A DNA stretch of 43,928 nucleotides, taken from NCBI GenBank assembly GCA_026710795.1, contig JAPOQK010000020.1, forward strand, positions 1-43,928, in the 5' to 3' direction. Origin of the DNA: Candidatus Poribacteria bacterium (GTDB lineage Bacteria > Poribacteria > WGA-4E > WGA-3G). Numbering within the stretch: position 1 is the stretch's first letter; each line of letters begins with the position of its first letter. A program made the position numbers and the translations under genes. This document shows positions 28,711 through 37,769 of this stretch, in pieces. Under the pieces are notes generated by a model. The model ran no database searches and had not been told where the DNA came from. It worked only from the letters and a program-made list of their open reading frames with translations.

Positions 28711-31623
28711 ATGAGTAAACGACAAAAGAACAACACAATAATTATCTTCGTCAATAATAGCATCGCGCTACTTTTACTTTCATTTTGTATGGTAACGTTT
28801 ATTTCATCAAACGTTTTTGCACAAAGTTTTGGTAAAAACAAGATAACCGCACAACGATTTGATTGGCACATACATCGTACAGAACACTTTGATATTCACT
28901 ATTATCCCAGTGAAGCGAAACTTGTGCCAGTGATGGCAGCAATAGCTGAAGAAGCCTACGAAAAACATAGTGAAGACTTTGAACACAAACTTGAAGATAG
29001 AACACCGCTTATACTATACAAATCACATAAAGATTTTCAGGAAACGAACATCATTCTTCAAGAGTTACATGAGGGCATAGGAGGATTTGCTGAACTTTTT
29101 AAACACCGTATTGTTATCCCCTTTACAGGTTCACTTGAAGCTTTCCGTGAAGTCATTTTTCATGAACTAATACACATCTTCCAATTTGATATCCTCTATC
29201 AAAAACCGCATGCAAGTATCTATAGCGGAGAGTTCCTCTATTCTCCACCGATCTGGTTTATTGAAGGAATGGCGGATTATTTTGCTGAAGATAACGATGC
29301 TATCGGGGAAATGGTGCTACGAGATGCAAGTTTCAACAATAATATACCACCCTTACCACAATTACAGAACTTTAATCGTCTAAGTTCACCTTATCTCGGT
29401 TATAAGATGGGACAGTTAGCCGTTGGCTACCTCGTCCAGACGCACGGACGTGAAAAAATCGCTGAAATACTACGTGGATTGCGTCAGAGTCGAACCAAAA
29501 ATTTAGACCATGTCTTTAAAAATGTCCTTAACGTGAGCCTTAATGAGTTTGATAAAGGATACCGACAGATGGTACGTAAACGATATTGGCCCCTTATTGA
29601 AGACAAAGAGTTGCCAAGTATCGTTGCAAAGAAACTTACCGAAGAATCACGATTTTCTCACAATATCAAACCGGTATGGTCTCCCAGCGGAGACCTGATT
29701 GCTTACGTCACCGCGAATGATGGATTTTTAGAAATTGTCCTGATGTCAGCAAAAACTGGGAAAAAACTGGATCGAATTACCAAACGTTTCTTCCGCAATA
29801 AATATGAGGAAATCAGAACCGGTTCCAGCGGTTTCGATCAAAGTCTGGCATGGTCACCAGATGGCGACCACATTGCGTTTATCGGTAAACATAAGGATGC
29901 AAATTATCTTGTAGAAGTCAATATCCTTACACACAGTTTGACACAATATGTTAAACTTGATTTTGATACCGCAAATTCACCCAATTATGATAATACTGGT
30001 AAACAAGTTGTTTTCTCTGCTCTACAAGAAGGGCAAACAGACCTTTACATTATCAACCTTGAGGATGAAGTTATCAACCGATTAACCCAAGACCCGTTTC
30101 ATGACACACATCCATCGTGGCATCCAACCAAAAATGCAATCGTTTACGCCTCAGAACGAGAACGCAAAAATAGACTGGTATTAATTGATATTGATCAACA
30201 GACAGAACAGGTACTCACAGATAGCACTACAAACGCGATTAGTCCGGTATGGATGTCTAACGGTGAATCCGTGTTGTTTTGTGCTGACCTGAACGGTGTG
30301 TATGACGCATATAAACTCAACCTTAGTGACCAACAGATGACCCGTCTCACAAATCTGATAACAGGTTGTTTCAACCCAAGTTTTTCACCCGATGAAACGC
30401 GACTCCTGTTTAGTGCCTATGACAATGGTAAGTATGATATTTGTGTTATGGAATCCGCTAACATTCTTGAAGAGGAAGTTGAGATGCCTCCAGTAGAAAC
30501 ACAACCTGTAGCAACTCTATTAGATACTGATATAAATGAACCTAACTATAGGATTGCTAAACGGAAGTACAGCACAAGATCTTCATTTCGTGTTGACGCG
30601 ATCTTTCCCGAATTTAGTTATGGGGCAGATGGATTACTCCGTAGCCAGATTCAATTGACAGCAAGTGATATGCTGGGAAATCATCGTGTCGGTGTGAGTG
30701 TAATAAATCAAACAGGTGGATACCTTATACCTGACTTTATCGCGCAATACGGATTTTTGACGAATCGTGCTGATGTCGGCGCGGTCATATATAATTATCA
30801 TCAATACCATTTACTTGGTTCAATACGAAATCAACGGGGTATTTTACAACGTGTCACAGGAGTTGGTGGGTATATGAGTTATCCATTCGACAGGTATCAT
30901 CGGTTAGATTTACAGTATTCAATGTATACCACTCCATTTTCCTATAATTATCTTACTCGTGATCCATTTGACTATTTTGACCGTGGACTACTTTCGATCG
31001 GATCTGTCGCTTTTGTTAAAGATAATACGATGTGGAGAGAATGGGCACCATACAGTGGCACGCGTTACCGTGTTGAAGTTGAACGGTCCTTCCCAACACT
31101 TGGAAGTCAATTAGCACTTACAAATGTTGTATTTGATTACAGAAATTATTTCGGTTTAGGGAGACGCACGACTATTGCTACACGATTCTTACTCGGTGGG
31201 AGTTTCGGTACTGACAAATCCCTCTTTTATCTCGGTGGAATTGACACCCTTCGTGGTTATAACTACGAAGACTTGGTCGGTTCCCGTCTCGGACTATTCA
31301 ATGTTGAGTTTCGCATTCCGTTCATAGATGTCCTATATTTCGGTTGGCCCATTCGTTGGTCTATCGGTGGCATCGGTGGCATACTTTTTGCTGATTTTGG
31401 TGGAACTTGGTCAGATTTACAATACGGTCCAGACAATCCTTACAATATGTTTAACCGTGAGGGTTTACGTATCCGTCTTGATGACCTAAAAGGTTCTGTA
31501 GGTGTGGGGTTAAGACTACGACTTGGTGTGTTATCATTAGATTTCGCAGCAGCTCGTCACACGGATTTACGGAGCGTAAAACCCGGTTATAAATACCATT
31601 TCGGTTTAGGACAAGCATTTTAA
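28711..31623 (+). CDS. Metallopeptidase-TolB propeller-outer-membrane barrel fusion
   Basis: It has 970 residues in three parts. After a signal peptide (cut near VFA-Q, residue 37) comes a peptidase-MA-like gluzincin domain with HELIH (151-155) and the third-ligand region WFIEGMADYF (Glu185). A PD40/TolB-like propeller covers about residues 305-610, with repeats such as PVWSPSGDLIAYVT and LAWSPDGDHIAFIG. The C-terminal ~340 residues form a beta-barrel with the Omp85/surface-antigen loop IDTLRGYNYEDLVGSRLG and an aromatic terminal strand. The catalytic site looks complete. The protein is probably inserted in the outer membrane with the protease and propeller on one face. Related PD40-peptidase-barrel proteins are known from other phyla, but the substrate is not. 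It lies 100 bp after the two lipoprotein genes. Confidence 0.82.
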   Translation: MSKRQKNNTIIIFVNNSIALLLLSFCMVTFISSNVFAQSFGKNKITAQRFDWHIHRTEHFDIHYYPSEAKLVPVMAAIAEEAYEKHSEDFEHKLEDRTPLILYKSHKDFQETNIILQELHEGIGGFAELFKHRIVIPFTGSLEAFREVIFHELIHIFQFDILYQKPHASIYSGEFLYSPPIWFIEGMADYFAEDNDAIGEMVLRDASFNNNIPPLPQLQNFNRLSSPYLGYKMGQLAVGYLVQTHGREKIAEILRGLRQSRTKNLDHVFKNVLNVSLNEFDKGYRQMVRKRYWPLIEDKELPSIVAKKLTEESRFSHNIKPVWSPSGDLIAYVTANDGFLEIVLMSAKTGKKLDRITKRFFRNKYEEIRTGSSGFDQSLAWSPDGDHIAFIGKHKDANYLVEVNILTHSLTQYVKLDFDTANSPNYDNTGKQVVFSALQEGQTDLYIINLEDEVINRLTQDPFHDTHPSWHPTKNAIVYASERERKNRLVLIDIDQQTEQVLTDSTTNAISPVWMSNGESVLFCADLNGVYDAYKLNLSDQQMTRLTNLITGCFNPSFSPDETRLLFSAYDNGKYDICVMESANILEEEVEMPPVETQPVATLLDTDINEPNYRIAKRKYSTRSSFRVDAIFPEFSYGADGLLRSQIQLTASDMLGNHRVGVSVINQTGGYLIPDFIAQYGFLTNRADVGAVIYNYHQYHLLGSIRNQRGILQRVTGVGGYMSYPFDRYHRLDLQYSMYTTPFSYNYLTRDPFDYFDRGLLSIGSVAFVKDNTMWREWAPYSGTRYRVEVERSFPTLGSQLALTNVVFDYRNYFGLGRRTTIATRFLLGGSFGTDKSLFYLGGIDTLRGYNYEDLVGSRLGLFNVEFRIPFIDVLYFGWPIRWSIGGIGGILFADFGGTWSDLQYGPDNPYNMFNREGLRIRLDDLKGSVGVGLRLRLGVLSLDFAAARHTDLRSVKPGYKYHFGLGQAF

Positions 31624-31707
31624 CCAAATCTGCTGCGCATAAGTTCTCACAACCAACAGACATAGGAGATAGGGTTAAATTATACATAATCCATACAAGG
31701 AGAAACA

Positions 31708-34700
31708 ATGGATTCAAAAATAAAACGTTTTATTATCTCTATAGGAATATTGGCAGTCATCGGCGGAGCTTTTGCAGCTTGGATCAATATATTCCCAGAT
31801 TTATTATGGTTCAAGATGGTACAATATCCCGATATATTTACCAAAATCCTAATGACCAAAATTTATTTTGGTGTAATCGTAGGTGGTACATACCTAATAA
31901 TTCTTTTGGTAAATCTGTTTATTATGTACAAACTGACACCAGCCCACCTAAGTCCTGCTTTCCTTGAGGAAACAGATTTCTCAGGTACAGGTAAATCCCG
32001 ACAGTTGATTTACGGAGGACTGACGGTTATTGCAATCTTATTTAGTATTTTAATGGGATATACTGCAATAGACCGTTGGGAAGTCTTTTTACGGTATACA
32101 CACGCGGAAGATCTAAATTTCCAGTCTGCTACACCTATAGTGGTTGAGGATAATATAAATTCAAACGAAATCACTGTTTCAACTTTAGAACTTGAGGCAA
32201 AGAAGATCCAAGCTGGTGATCAAGTAAGTGTTCACGTTGAAGGTAATGACCCAATTGTCGCACAAGTAGAAGAGGTATTGACAAGGAGCCTTGAGCAAGA
32301 GGGGAAACCAAAGACAATACCAGTAGGTCTACGTTTAGATTCTGCGGTGCAGATAGAGAGTGGACAGAAAGCGTATTTCACATCACTGGCACGTGATCCA
32401 ATTTTTCATCGAGGTGTTTCTTATTACATTTTCAAAATGCCTTTGGAACGTTACGGCATCGGCACACTTTTTGGTATCTTTTTCTTAGTAACGATTTTCT
32501 CGATCATCATTTACTTTTTCCACGGTTTGATAACTGGTGATACAAACCAACTAAAGTTCCAACCACCAACCCGAGTAAAAGCGCATCTGTTCACCTTAGT
32601 TGCTCTGACACTGTTATTCCGTGCATGGAACTACCGTTTTGTTATGTTCGATCTGTTATATACATCAAACGATGTGGTGCGTGGTGGAGGAGGATATGCT
32701 GCAATAAACGCACGACTACCTATCCTATGGATTATGTTGGTAATAACCGTTTTGTGTGCAATTGTATTCATAATAGGTATTTTCCTACGCCGCAATACTC
32801 TTGTCTTCACAGGATTCATTATATTCATAATTGCCGGTTTTCTCGGACAGTTGTATCCAAGACTTGTTCAGACATATCGTGTTGAACCTAACAAACAGGT
32901 TTTAGAACAACAGTACATAAACTATAATATCAAAGGAACGCTAAATGCTTACGGTTTAGAAAACAATACGGTTACGGAAGAAGAGTATCCACTAACAGAG
33001 AAACTCTCCTATGCTGACATAACGAGTCCAGAAAACGAACCTGTTCTAAATAGTATCCGTCTTTGGGACTGGCGTCCCTTACGCAGAACATTCCGACAAC
33101 TCCAAGAATTACGGTCACAATATGACTTCTTTGATGTTGATATTGATAGATACAAGGTGAATGACGATATTCAGCAAGTGATGTTGTCCGCACGCGAACT
33201 AAACATTGAAGAACTCCCACCTGCCGTCAGAAATGATTGGTATAAGCAAACCTACACTTATACCCACGGATATGGGGCGGTTGTCAGTCCAGTAAACGAA
33301 ATTGTGAACGGTAATCCAAGTATGTTTATTCGAGGATTACCACCTATTGAGTACGAACCCGAATGGCCTCATAAGTTCAATGATGATCCAGGTCCACGCA
33401 TCTATTATGGGGAACGGACCAACAGGTATGTCATTGTCCATCCCACCCGTACAGAAACGAAGCTTGAGTTTGACTATCCACAAGAAGGTCAACAGTATGT
33501 TGATTATGCATATCAAGGTGATGGCGGTGTGCAACTTTCTTCATTTTGGCGCAAACTGGTCTACATGCTAAAGTTTAATAATGAAATCAAATTTGTTCTA
33601 CCAGGGGAAATAAAATCTACAAGTAAAGTGTTATATGAGCGGAATATCAAAAGACGGATTCACAAAATCGCTCCTTTTTTACGGTATGACGGTGATCCTT
33701 ATGCAGTTATTCATGATGGACGACTTGTCTGGATGATTGATGCGTATACTATCACTCATCGATATCCGTATTCCGTTTCAATGCAGGAATTCGTTCAACG
33801 AAGAAGACAACAAGGTCCTATGAACCAACGTGACGGTCAACCGTGGGGAAACTACATCCGAAATTCGGTTAAGGTAGTCGTGGATGCATATCATGGTTCA
33901 GTTGATTTTTATCTCATAGAACAGGTGCAAGATCCGATTGTAGAATGTTACCGTAAAATTTTCCCAAGTCTATTTAAGCCCTTTGATGAGATGCCTGCTG
34001 ATTTAAAAACACACATCCGTTATCCGACTACGATGTTCCTCATCCAATCCCGTGTCTATCAAGATTACCACATGAAAGATCCTATAACATTTTATGCTGG
34101 TGAAGACCAATGGCAAATTGGTACTGAACTATATGACAATACTGACGCACAAAGCAGACAAGCCGCTACGACGACACAACAAGTCAGTCCGCTTACACCG
34201 CAAAGTATAGTAGAGAAAAATTTACCGGGCAATGTCCAACCAGTTGAACCCTACTACGTCATCCTACGTTTACCGGGAGAAGAGAAACCTGAATTCATGT
34301 TGATGCTACCGTATACACCTCGGAACAAACCAAACCTTATCGCTTGGCTTTCTGCGAGATGTGATCTACCGCAGTATGGACAACTCCTCGTCTATCGCTT
34401 TCCTAAACAGGAATTAGTTTCCGGACCGATGCAGGTTGAAAACTTCATTAGTCAAAAACCAGAGATTTCTCAGCAAATCAGTCTATGGAATACACAAGGT
34501 ACACGTGTTCTACGCGGCAACCTACTAATTATGCCGATGAACAACGCGCTCCTATATGTTGAACCCATTTATATTCAGTCTGAAGATGAGGAAACAGCAA
34601 TCCCTGAACTACGACGCGTCGTTGTCAGTTATGAAGAAAATGATAACCTGCATGTCGTATGGGGTGAAAGTCTTGATGTAGCACTTAGAGAGATGTTCGT

Positions 34701-34929
34701 TAATACGTTGGGGACGCAAAGCGACATATCTACTACAGAAGATGGCACTTCAGAGGCAACTGAACAGCCAGAAGTTGCCACAACAATACGGGGATTAATT
34801 GAACAAGCAAGTAGTTATTACAATAACGCACAACAGGCTCAACGCAATGGTGATTGGACAGGATACGGACGCAATCTTCAACTTTTAGAGAATACATTGA
34901 AACAACTTGAAGAAAATATCCAAGAGTAA
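31708..34929 (+). CDS. UPF0182-family large membrane protein with inserted domain
   Basis: The N-terminal third contains about seven transmembrane helices, for example ILAVIGGAFAAWINIF and YLIILLVNLFIMY. A large extracytoplasmic domain follows with the family blocks FRQLQELRSQYDFFDVDIDR, SARELNIEELPP and TYTHGYGAVVSPVNEI, later FIRGLPPIEYEPEWP. The end is helical (LLENTLKQLEENIQ). The protein is long at 1073 residues, compared with about 900 usual. Part of the surplus is a ~75-90-residue segment (about 135-225) between the third helix and FTSLARDPIFHRGVSYYIF, a place where typical members have only a short loop. Function is unknown for the family. A CAAGGAG site precedes ATG 31708. Confidence 0.85.
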   Translation: MDSKIKRFIISIGILAVIGGAFAAWINIFPDLLWFKMVQYPDIFTKILMTKIYFGVIVGGTYLIILLVNLFIMYKLTPAHLSPAFLEETDFSGTGKSRQLIYGGLTVIAILFSILMGYTAIDRWEVFLRYTHAEDLNFQSATPIVVEDNINSNEITVSTLELEAKKIQAGDQVSVHVEGNDPIVAQVEEVLTRSLEQEGKPKTIPVGLRLDSAVQIESGQKAYFTSLARDPIFHRGVSYYIFKMPLERYGIGTLFGIFFLVTIFSIIIYFFHGLITGDTNQLKFQPPTRVKAHLFTLVALTLLFRAWNYRFVMFDLLYTSNDVVRGGGGYAAINARLPILWIMLVITVLCAIVFIIGIFLRRNTLVFTGFIIFIIAGFLGQLYPRLVQTYRVEPNKQVLEQQYINYNIKGTLNAYGLENNTVTEEEYPLTEKLSYADITSPENEPVLNSIRLWDWRPLRRTFRQLQELRSQYDFFDVDIDRYKVNDDIQQVMLSARELNIEELPPAVRNDWYKQTYTYTHGYGAVVSPVNEIVNGNPSMFIRGLPPIEYEPEWPHKFNDDPGPRIYYGERTNRYVIVHPTRTETKLEFDYPQEGQQYVDYAYQGDGGVQLSSFWRKLVYMLKFNNEIKFVLPGEIKSTSKVLYERNIKRRIHKIAPFLRYDGDPYAVIHDGRLVWMIDAYTITHRYPYSVSMQEFVQRRRQQGPMNQRDGQPWGNYIRNSVKVVVDAYHGSVDFYLIEQVQDPIVECYRKIFPSLFKPFDEMPADLKTHIRYPTTMFLIQSRVYQDYHMKDPITFYAGEDQWQIGTELYDNTDAQSRQAATTTQQVSPLTPQSIVEKNLPGNVQPVEPYYVILRLPGEEKPEFMLMLPYTPRNKPNLIAWLSARCDLPQYGQLLVYRFPKQELVSGPMQVENFISQKPEISQQISLWNTQGTRVLRGNLLIMPMNNALLYVEPIYIQSEDEETAIPELRRVVVSYEENDNLHVVWGESLDVALREMFVNTLGTQSDISTTEDGTSEATEQPEVATTIRGLIEQASSYYNNAQQAQRNGDWTGYGRNLQLLENTLKQLEENIQE

Positions 34930-34988
34930 TATAATCTATATAGAGAATACGTAGGTAGAAATCGATTAATACGAAGGAGGTGAAACAG

Positions 34989-35234
34989 ATGTCTCTTGAT
35001 TGGAAACCACGCCACAGAGATATGATTATTGGTGGTATTCCTTGGCTTGCCAGAATTTCTGATAAAGCGAATGCAAAACTACAAGGAATCATCGGGGAAT
35101 ACATATACCCGTGACCACAGGACAAAATGTTCCTGGAGGAACATAACATATCTGCTGACGATTTTGTTGAAATGGTACAGAACAATCCATCAGATGATGA
35201 GATGATTGCTGCCATAAAGAAATTGAACGGTTAA
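34989..35234 (+). CDS. DUF5069-family protein with in-frame TGA, candidate selenoprotein
   Basis: ATG 34989 has a near-perfect Shine-Dalgarno sequence (AAGGAGGTG) 8 nt upstream. The frame reads WKPRHRDMIIGGIPWLARIS, DKANAKLQGIIGEYIYP, then TGA at 35112-35114, then PQDKMFLEEHNISADDFVEM and VQNNPSDDEMIAAIKKLNG to TAA 35232-35234. The total is 81 residues with the TGA at codon 42. From memory, DUF5069 proteins have L-P-R-x-I-D-K-A-R-A before this point and Y-x-x-C-P-x-D-x-x-F/L after it, so the TGA replaces the conserved Cys. Both halves stay in the same frame with good family sequence. A perfect hairpin (35127-35144) has the placement of a bacterial SECIS. The alternative is a nonsense mutation in a decaying gene. 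No sel genes are in the window. Confidence 0.75.
35127..35144 (+). promoter_or_regulatory. Candidate bacterial SECIS hairpin
   Basis: ATGTTCC (35127-35133) and GGAACAT (35138-35144) form a perfect 7-bp stem with loop TGGA. The stem starts 12 nt and the loop 19 nt after the in-frame TGA. Published bacterial SECIS criteria as I recall them are a loop 16-37 nt after the UGA and a G among the first two loop bases; both hold here. Confidence 0.65.
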
Positions 35235-35238
35235 TATT

Positions 35239-35330
35239 ATACCGTTTCTAACATATAATGTCTCTTTTAGTAGCACAAACTCTTAGTTTGTGTTATACAG
35301 CATTATTAACCTAACAACCTTAAATGAGAT
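35239..35330 (-). repeat. ~90-bp dispersed repeat, copy B
   Basis: It is the inverted partner of 2393-2483, at about 85% identity by hand. It begins 4 nt after the DUF5069 stop. The core is a perfect hairpin: CACAAACT (35274-35281) with AGTTTGTG (35285-35292) around CTT. In copy A one base of this stem is missing. Confidence 0.7.
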
Positions 35331-35391
35331 AACAATTGATAGAAATGGTGTTAGTTGTATATAGATAAACGTTGATGAATATATAATCTTT

Positions 35392-35460
35392 GGTGGGCAA
35401 CATGCCCACCCGCAACATTTGGTAATAGTTTTAGCAGTGTGTTTTACAACACACACTGCT
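35392..35460 (+). promoter_or_regulatory. Two adjacent perfect hairpins before the prephenate dehydratase gene
   Basis: GGTGGGC (35392-35398) pairs with GCCCACC (35404-35410). AGCAGTGTGT (35433-35442) pairs with ACACACTGCT (35451-35460). They lie 27-95 nt upstream of TTG 35487. Either intergenic repeat elements or a leader structure; no leader peptide rich in Phe was seen. Confidence 0.5.
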
Positions 35461-35486
35461 TATATCGTTCATTGGAGATAGTTTCC

Positions 35487-36551
35487 TTGAAACTAAAAGA
35501 ATTACGCGATCAAATTAATCGCATAGATGACCAACTTCTAAACCTTCTTCAGAGACGAGCTGAGATATCCAAGAAGATTGGCTCCTTAAAGGCGGATACA
35601 GCAACTAAAATTCATGTGCCTCATCGTGAATACGAAATACTTGACCGTCTAAAAACCCAAAATCTTAATCTCTTCCCTGAAGAAGCAATAGACAAAATTT
35701 GGTCTGAGATCTTTACTGCTTCCCGATCAGTTCAATCACCAAATCGTGTTGCATTTCTTGGACCACCGGGTAGTTTCGGACACACAGCAAGTTTATCGTT
35801 TTTTGGTAATCAAGCTGAAATGGTACCAATCACACCGCAGGTAGATATCTTCACTGAAGTAGAAACGGAACGTGCTGATTTTGGTGTGGTAGCAATTCAG
35901 AACTCAATATACGGTACTGTCCGAGATGTTTTAGAACGATTCCAACATACAAATATGAATATCTGCGCTGAGATATTCCAACCTATCAGACACCACCTCA
36001 TGTCAAAGTCACCTCTCTCTGAGATTAAACGTATCTATTCACACAGTCAACCATTTGCACAATGTAGATTGTGGTTGAATAAGTTTTTGAATTCGGTTGA
36101 ACAAGTTGAAGTTGTGAGTACGTCTGATGCAGCACAACGCGCAGCAAATGAGCCAAACACCGCAGCAATCGCAAGTAAACTCGCAAGCGATCTCTATGAT
36201 GTTCCTGTGATAGCGGACTCTATCATGGATGATCCAAACAACTCTACCCGATTTCTTGTTGTGGGTGATCAAATAGTTGGTAAAAGCGGGAAAGACCGTA
36301 CATCTATCTTTTTTGCAGTCAAAGACAAAATCGGTGCATTGTGGGAAATATTAGGAGTCTTTGAAAAACAAGATTTAAATCTTGATTATATTGAATCACT
36401 CCCTTCAAAAAGCAAACCTTGGGAATACATCTTTTTTGTCGATATTAACGGTCATATTGATGATGACAACATGCTTTCTGCTCTTGAATTTCTTGAGGAT
36501 CTTTGTCATGATGTCAAATTCCTCGGTTCTTACCCACGCGGTGCAGAATAG
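35487..36551 (+). CDS. pheA: Bifunctional chorismate mutase/prephenate dehydratase
   Basis: The N-terminal ~85 residues are an AroQ chorismate mutase (LRDQINRIDDQLLNLLQRRA, then ISKKIGSLKA). Prephenate dehydratase follows, from VAFLGPPGSFGHTASLSFFG through VVAIQNSIYGTVRDVLERF to the catalytic TRF motif in DDPNNSTRFLVVG. The C-terminal ACT domain (TSIFFAVKDKIGALWEILGV, then LDYIESLPSK) is the phenylalanine regulatory site. The enzyme makes phenylpyruvate from chorismate. TTG 35487 has GGAG 9 nt upstream. The upstream ATG at 35439 lies inside the 35433-35460 hairpin and is rejected. The next gene starts 63 nt later on the same strand. Confidence 0.9.
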   Translation: MKLKELRDQINRIDDQLLNLLQRRAEISKKIGSLKADTATKIHVPHREYEILDRLKTQNLNLFPEEAIDKIWSEIFTASRSVQSPNRVAFLGPPGSFGHTASLSFFGNQAEMVPITPQVDIFTEVETERADFGVVAIQNSIYGTVRDVLERFQHTNMNICAEIFQPIRHHLMSKSPLSEIKRIYSHSQPFAQCRLWLNKFLNSVEQVEVVSTSDAAQRAANEPNTAAIASKLASDLYDVPVIADSIMDDPNNSTRFLVVGDQIVGKSGKDRTSIFFAVKDKIGALWEILGVFEKQDLNLDYIESLPSKSKPWEYIFFVDINGHIDDDNMLSALEFLEDLCHDVKFLGSYPRGAE

Positions 36552-36614
36552 CAGCGGTTAAATTCCTTAAGACCTTTCTCTATTGAAAATATTTCTCAAT
36601 CCCTGAATAGAGCA

Positions 36615-37751
36615 ATGGCAAACACATTGACCCAACAAATTCAGTCACGCGCCTACCAACTCGGATTTGAACTTGTCGGAATCACCCCTGCTGAAGAGAG
36701 TCAGACTATCCAACGTTACAAGGAATGGATTGCAAACGGGTATGCCGGTAAGATGGGTTACCTGGAAAGACACCTACCTCTCAAGGAAGATACCCGAACA
36801 CTCCTCCAAGAGGCAAAATCTGTTATTAGCCTCGCAATGAACTATTATACACTGGACCCTCCTAAAGAACTTGCTGAGGATCCATCACGCGGGCAGATAT
36901 CTCGGTATGCATGGGGTGATGACTACCATGATGTTATTCGAGAACGACTTTTATTGCTGGTGGAGTTCATAAAAAACACCGCTGAAACTGAACTTAAAAG
37001 TCGCGTCTTTGTAGATTCGGGACCGATTTTAGAAAGAGAATACGCCCAAAGAGCTAAACTTGGTTGGATTGGAAAAAACACCAATCTAATAAACTGGCGT
37101 ACGGGGTCATGGTACTTTCTCGCAGAAGTTCTTGTGAGTATTGAATTGGACTCTGAGATGGGAACCCTCCGTGGCAGTTGCGGCACCTGCACAAAGTGTA
37201 TTGAAGCATGTCCGACAGATGCGTTTGTTGAACCGAATTTGCTTGATTCAAGGCTATGTATTTCCTACTTAACGATAGAATTAAAGGACAGCATACCGAA
37301 GGAACTCCGTCCTAAGATGGGGAACCTAATCTTTGGGTGCGACATTTGCCAAGAAGTGTGTCCGTGGAATAGTAAAGCAATTCCTACGTCTGAACCTGCA
37401 TTTCAACCACACGAAGGAAACCTTGCCCCTGAGTTGCTAAAGCTTGTTGGTATGACACAAAGCGAGTTCAGTGAAAAGTTTAAAGGTAGTCCGATTAAAC
37501 GTGCAAAGCGGAGGGGTTTCTTACGTAATGTTCTCGTGGCTATTGGTAATTGGGGGGCACGTGCTGCCATTCCTGCTTTGAAGAAAGCCTTAGTTGACGA
37601 AGAACCTTTAGTTCGTAGTCATGCTGCGTGGGCAATGGGACAAATCGGTGGGAAAACTGCTGAACAAATCTTGCAAACGCAATTGGAGTGTGAGCATGAT
37701 AACGAAGTAATCTTGGAAATTCAGGATGCACTCCAAGTCATAAACTCATAG
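36615..37751 (+). CDS. queG: Epoxyqueuosine reductase with C-terminal HEAT repeats
   Basis: It has 378 residues. The N-terminal cobalamin-binding part has the segments VGITPAEES and GYAGKMGYLERHLPL and the conserved catalytic-type Asp in VFVDSGPILEREYAQ. Two [4Fe-4S] motifs follow: CGTCTKCIEACPTDAF and CDICQEVCPWNSK with a lone Cys between (RLCISYLTIE). The last ~65 residues form PBS/HEAT-type repeats (AAIPALKKALVDEEPLVRSH), as found in the longer QueG forms. The enzyme reduces epoxyqueuosine to queuosine in tRNA anticodons. Other queuosine genes are not in the window. Confidence 0.93.
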   Translation: MANTLTQQIQSRAYQLGFELVGITPAEESQTIQRYKEWIANGYAGKMGYLERHLPLKEDTRTLLQEAKSVISLAMNYYTLDPPKELAEDPSRGQISRYAWGDDYHDVIRERLLLLVEFIKNTAETELKSRVFVDSGPILEREYAQRAKLGWIGKNTNLINWRTGSWYFLAEVLVSIELDSEMGTLRGSCGTCTKCIEACPTDAFVEPNLLDSRLCISYLTIELKDSIPKELRPKMGNLIFGCDICQEVCPWNSKAIPTSEPAFQPHEGNLAPELLKLVGMTQSEFSEKFKGSPIKRAKRRGFLRNVLVAIGNWGARAAIPALKKALVDEEPLVRSHAAWAMGQIGGKTAEQILQTQLECEHDNEVILEIQDALQVINS

Positions 37752-37769
37752 AATTAGTATAACTACATC

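Noticed and set aside
35392..35486. T-box or Phe attenuator before pheA
   Set aside because: No T-box consensus, no Phe-rich leader peptide and no terminator with T-run; the hairpins fit intergenic repeats equally well.
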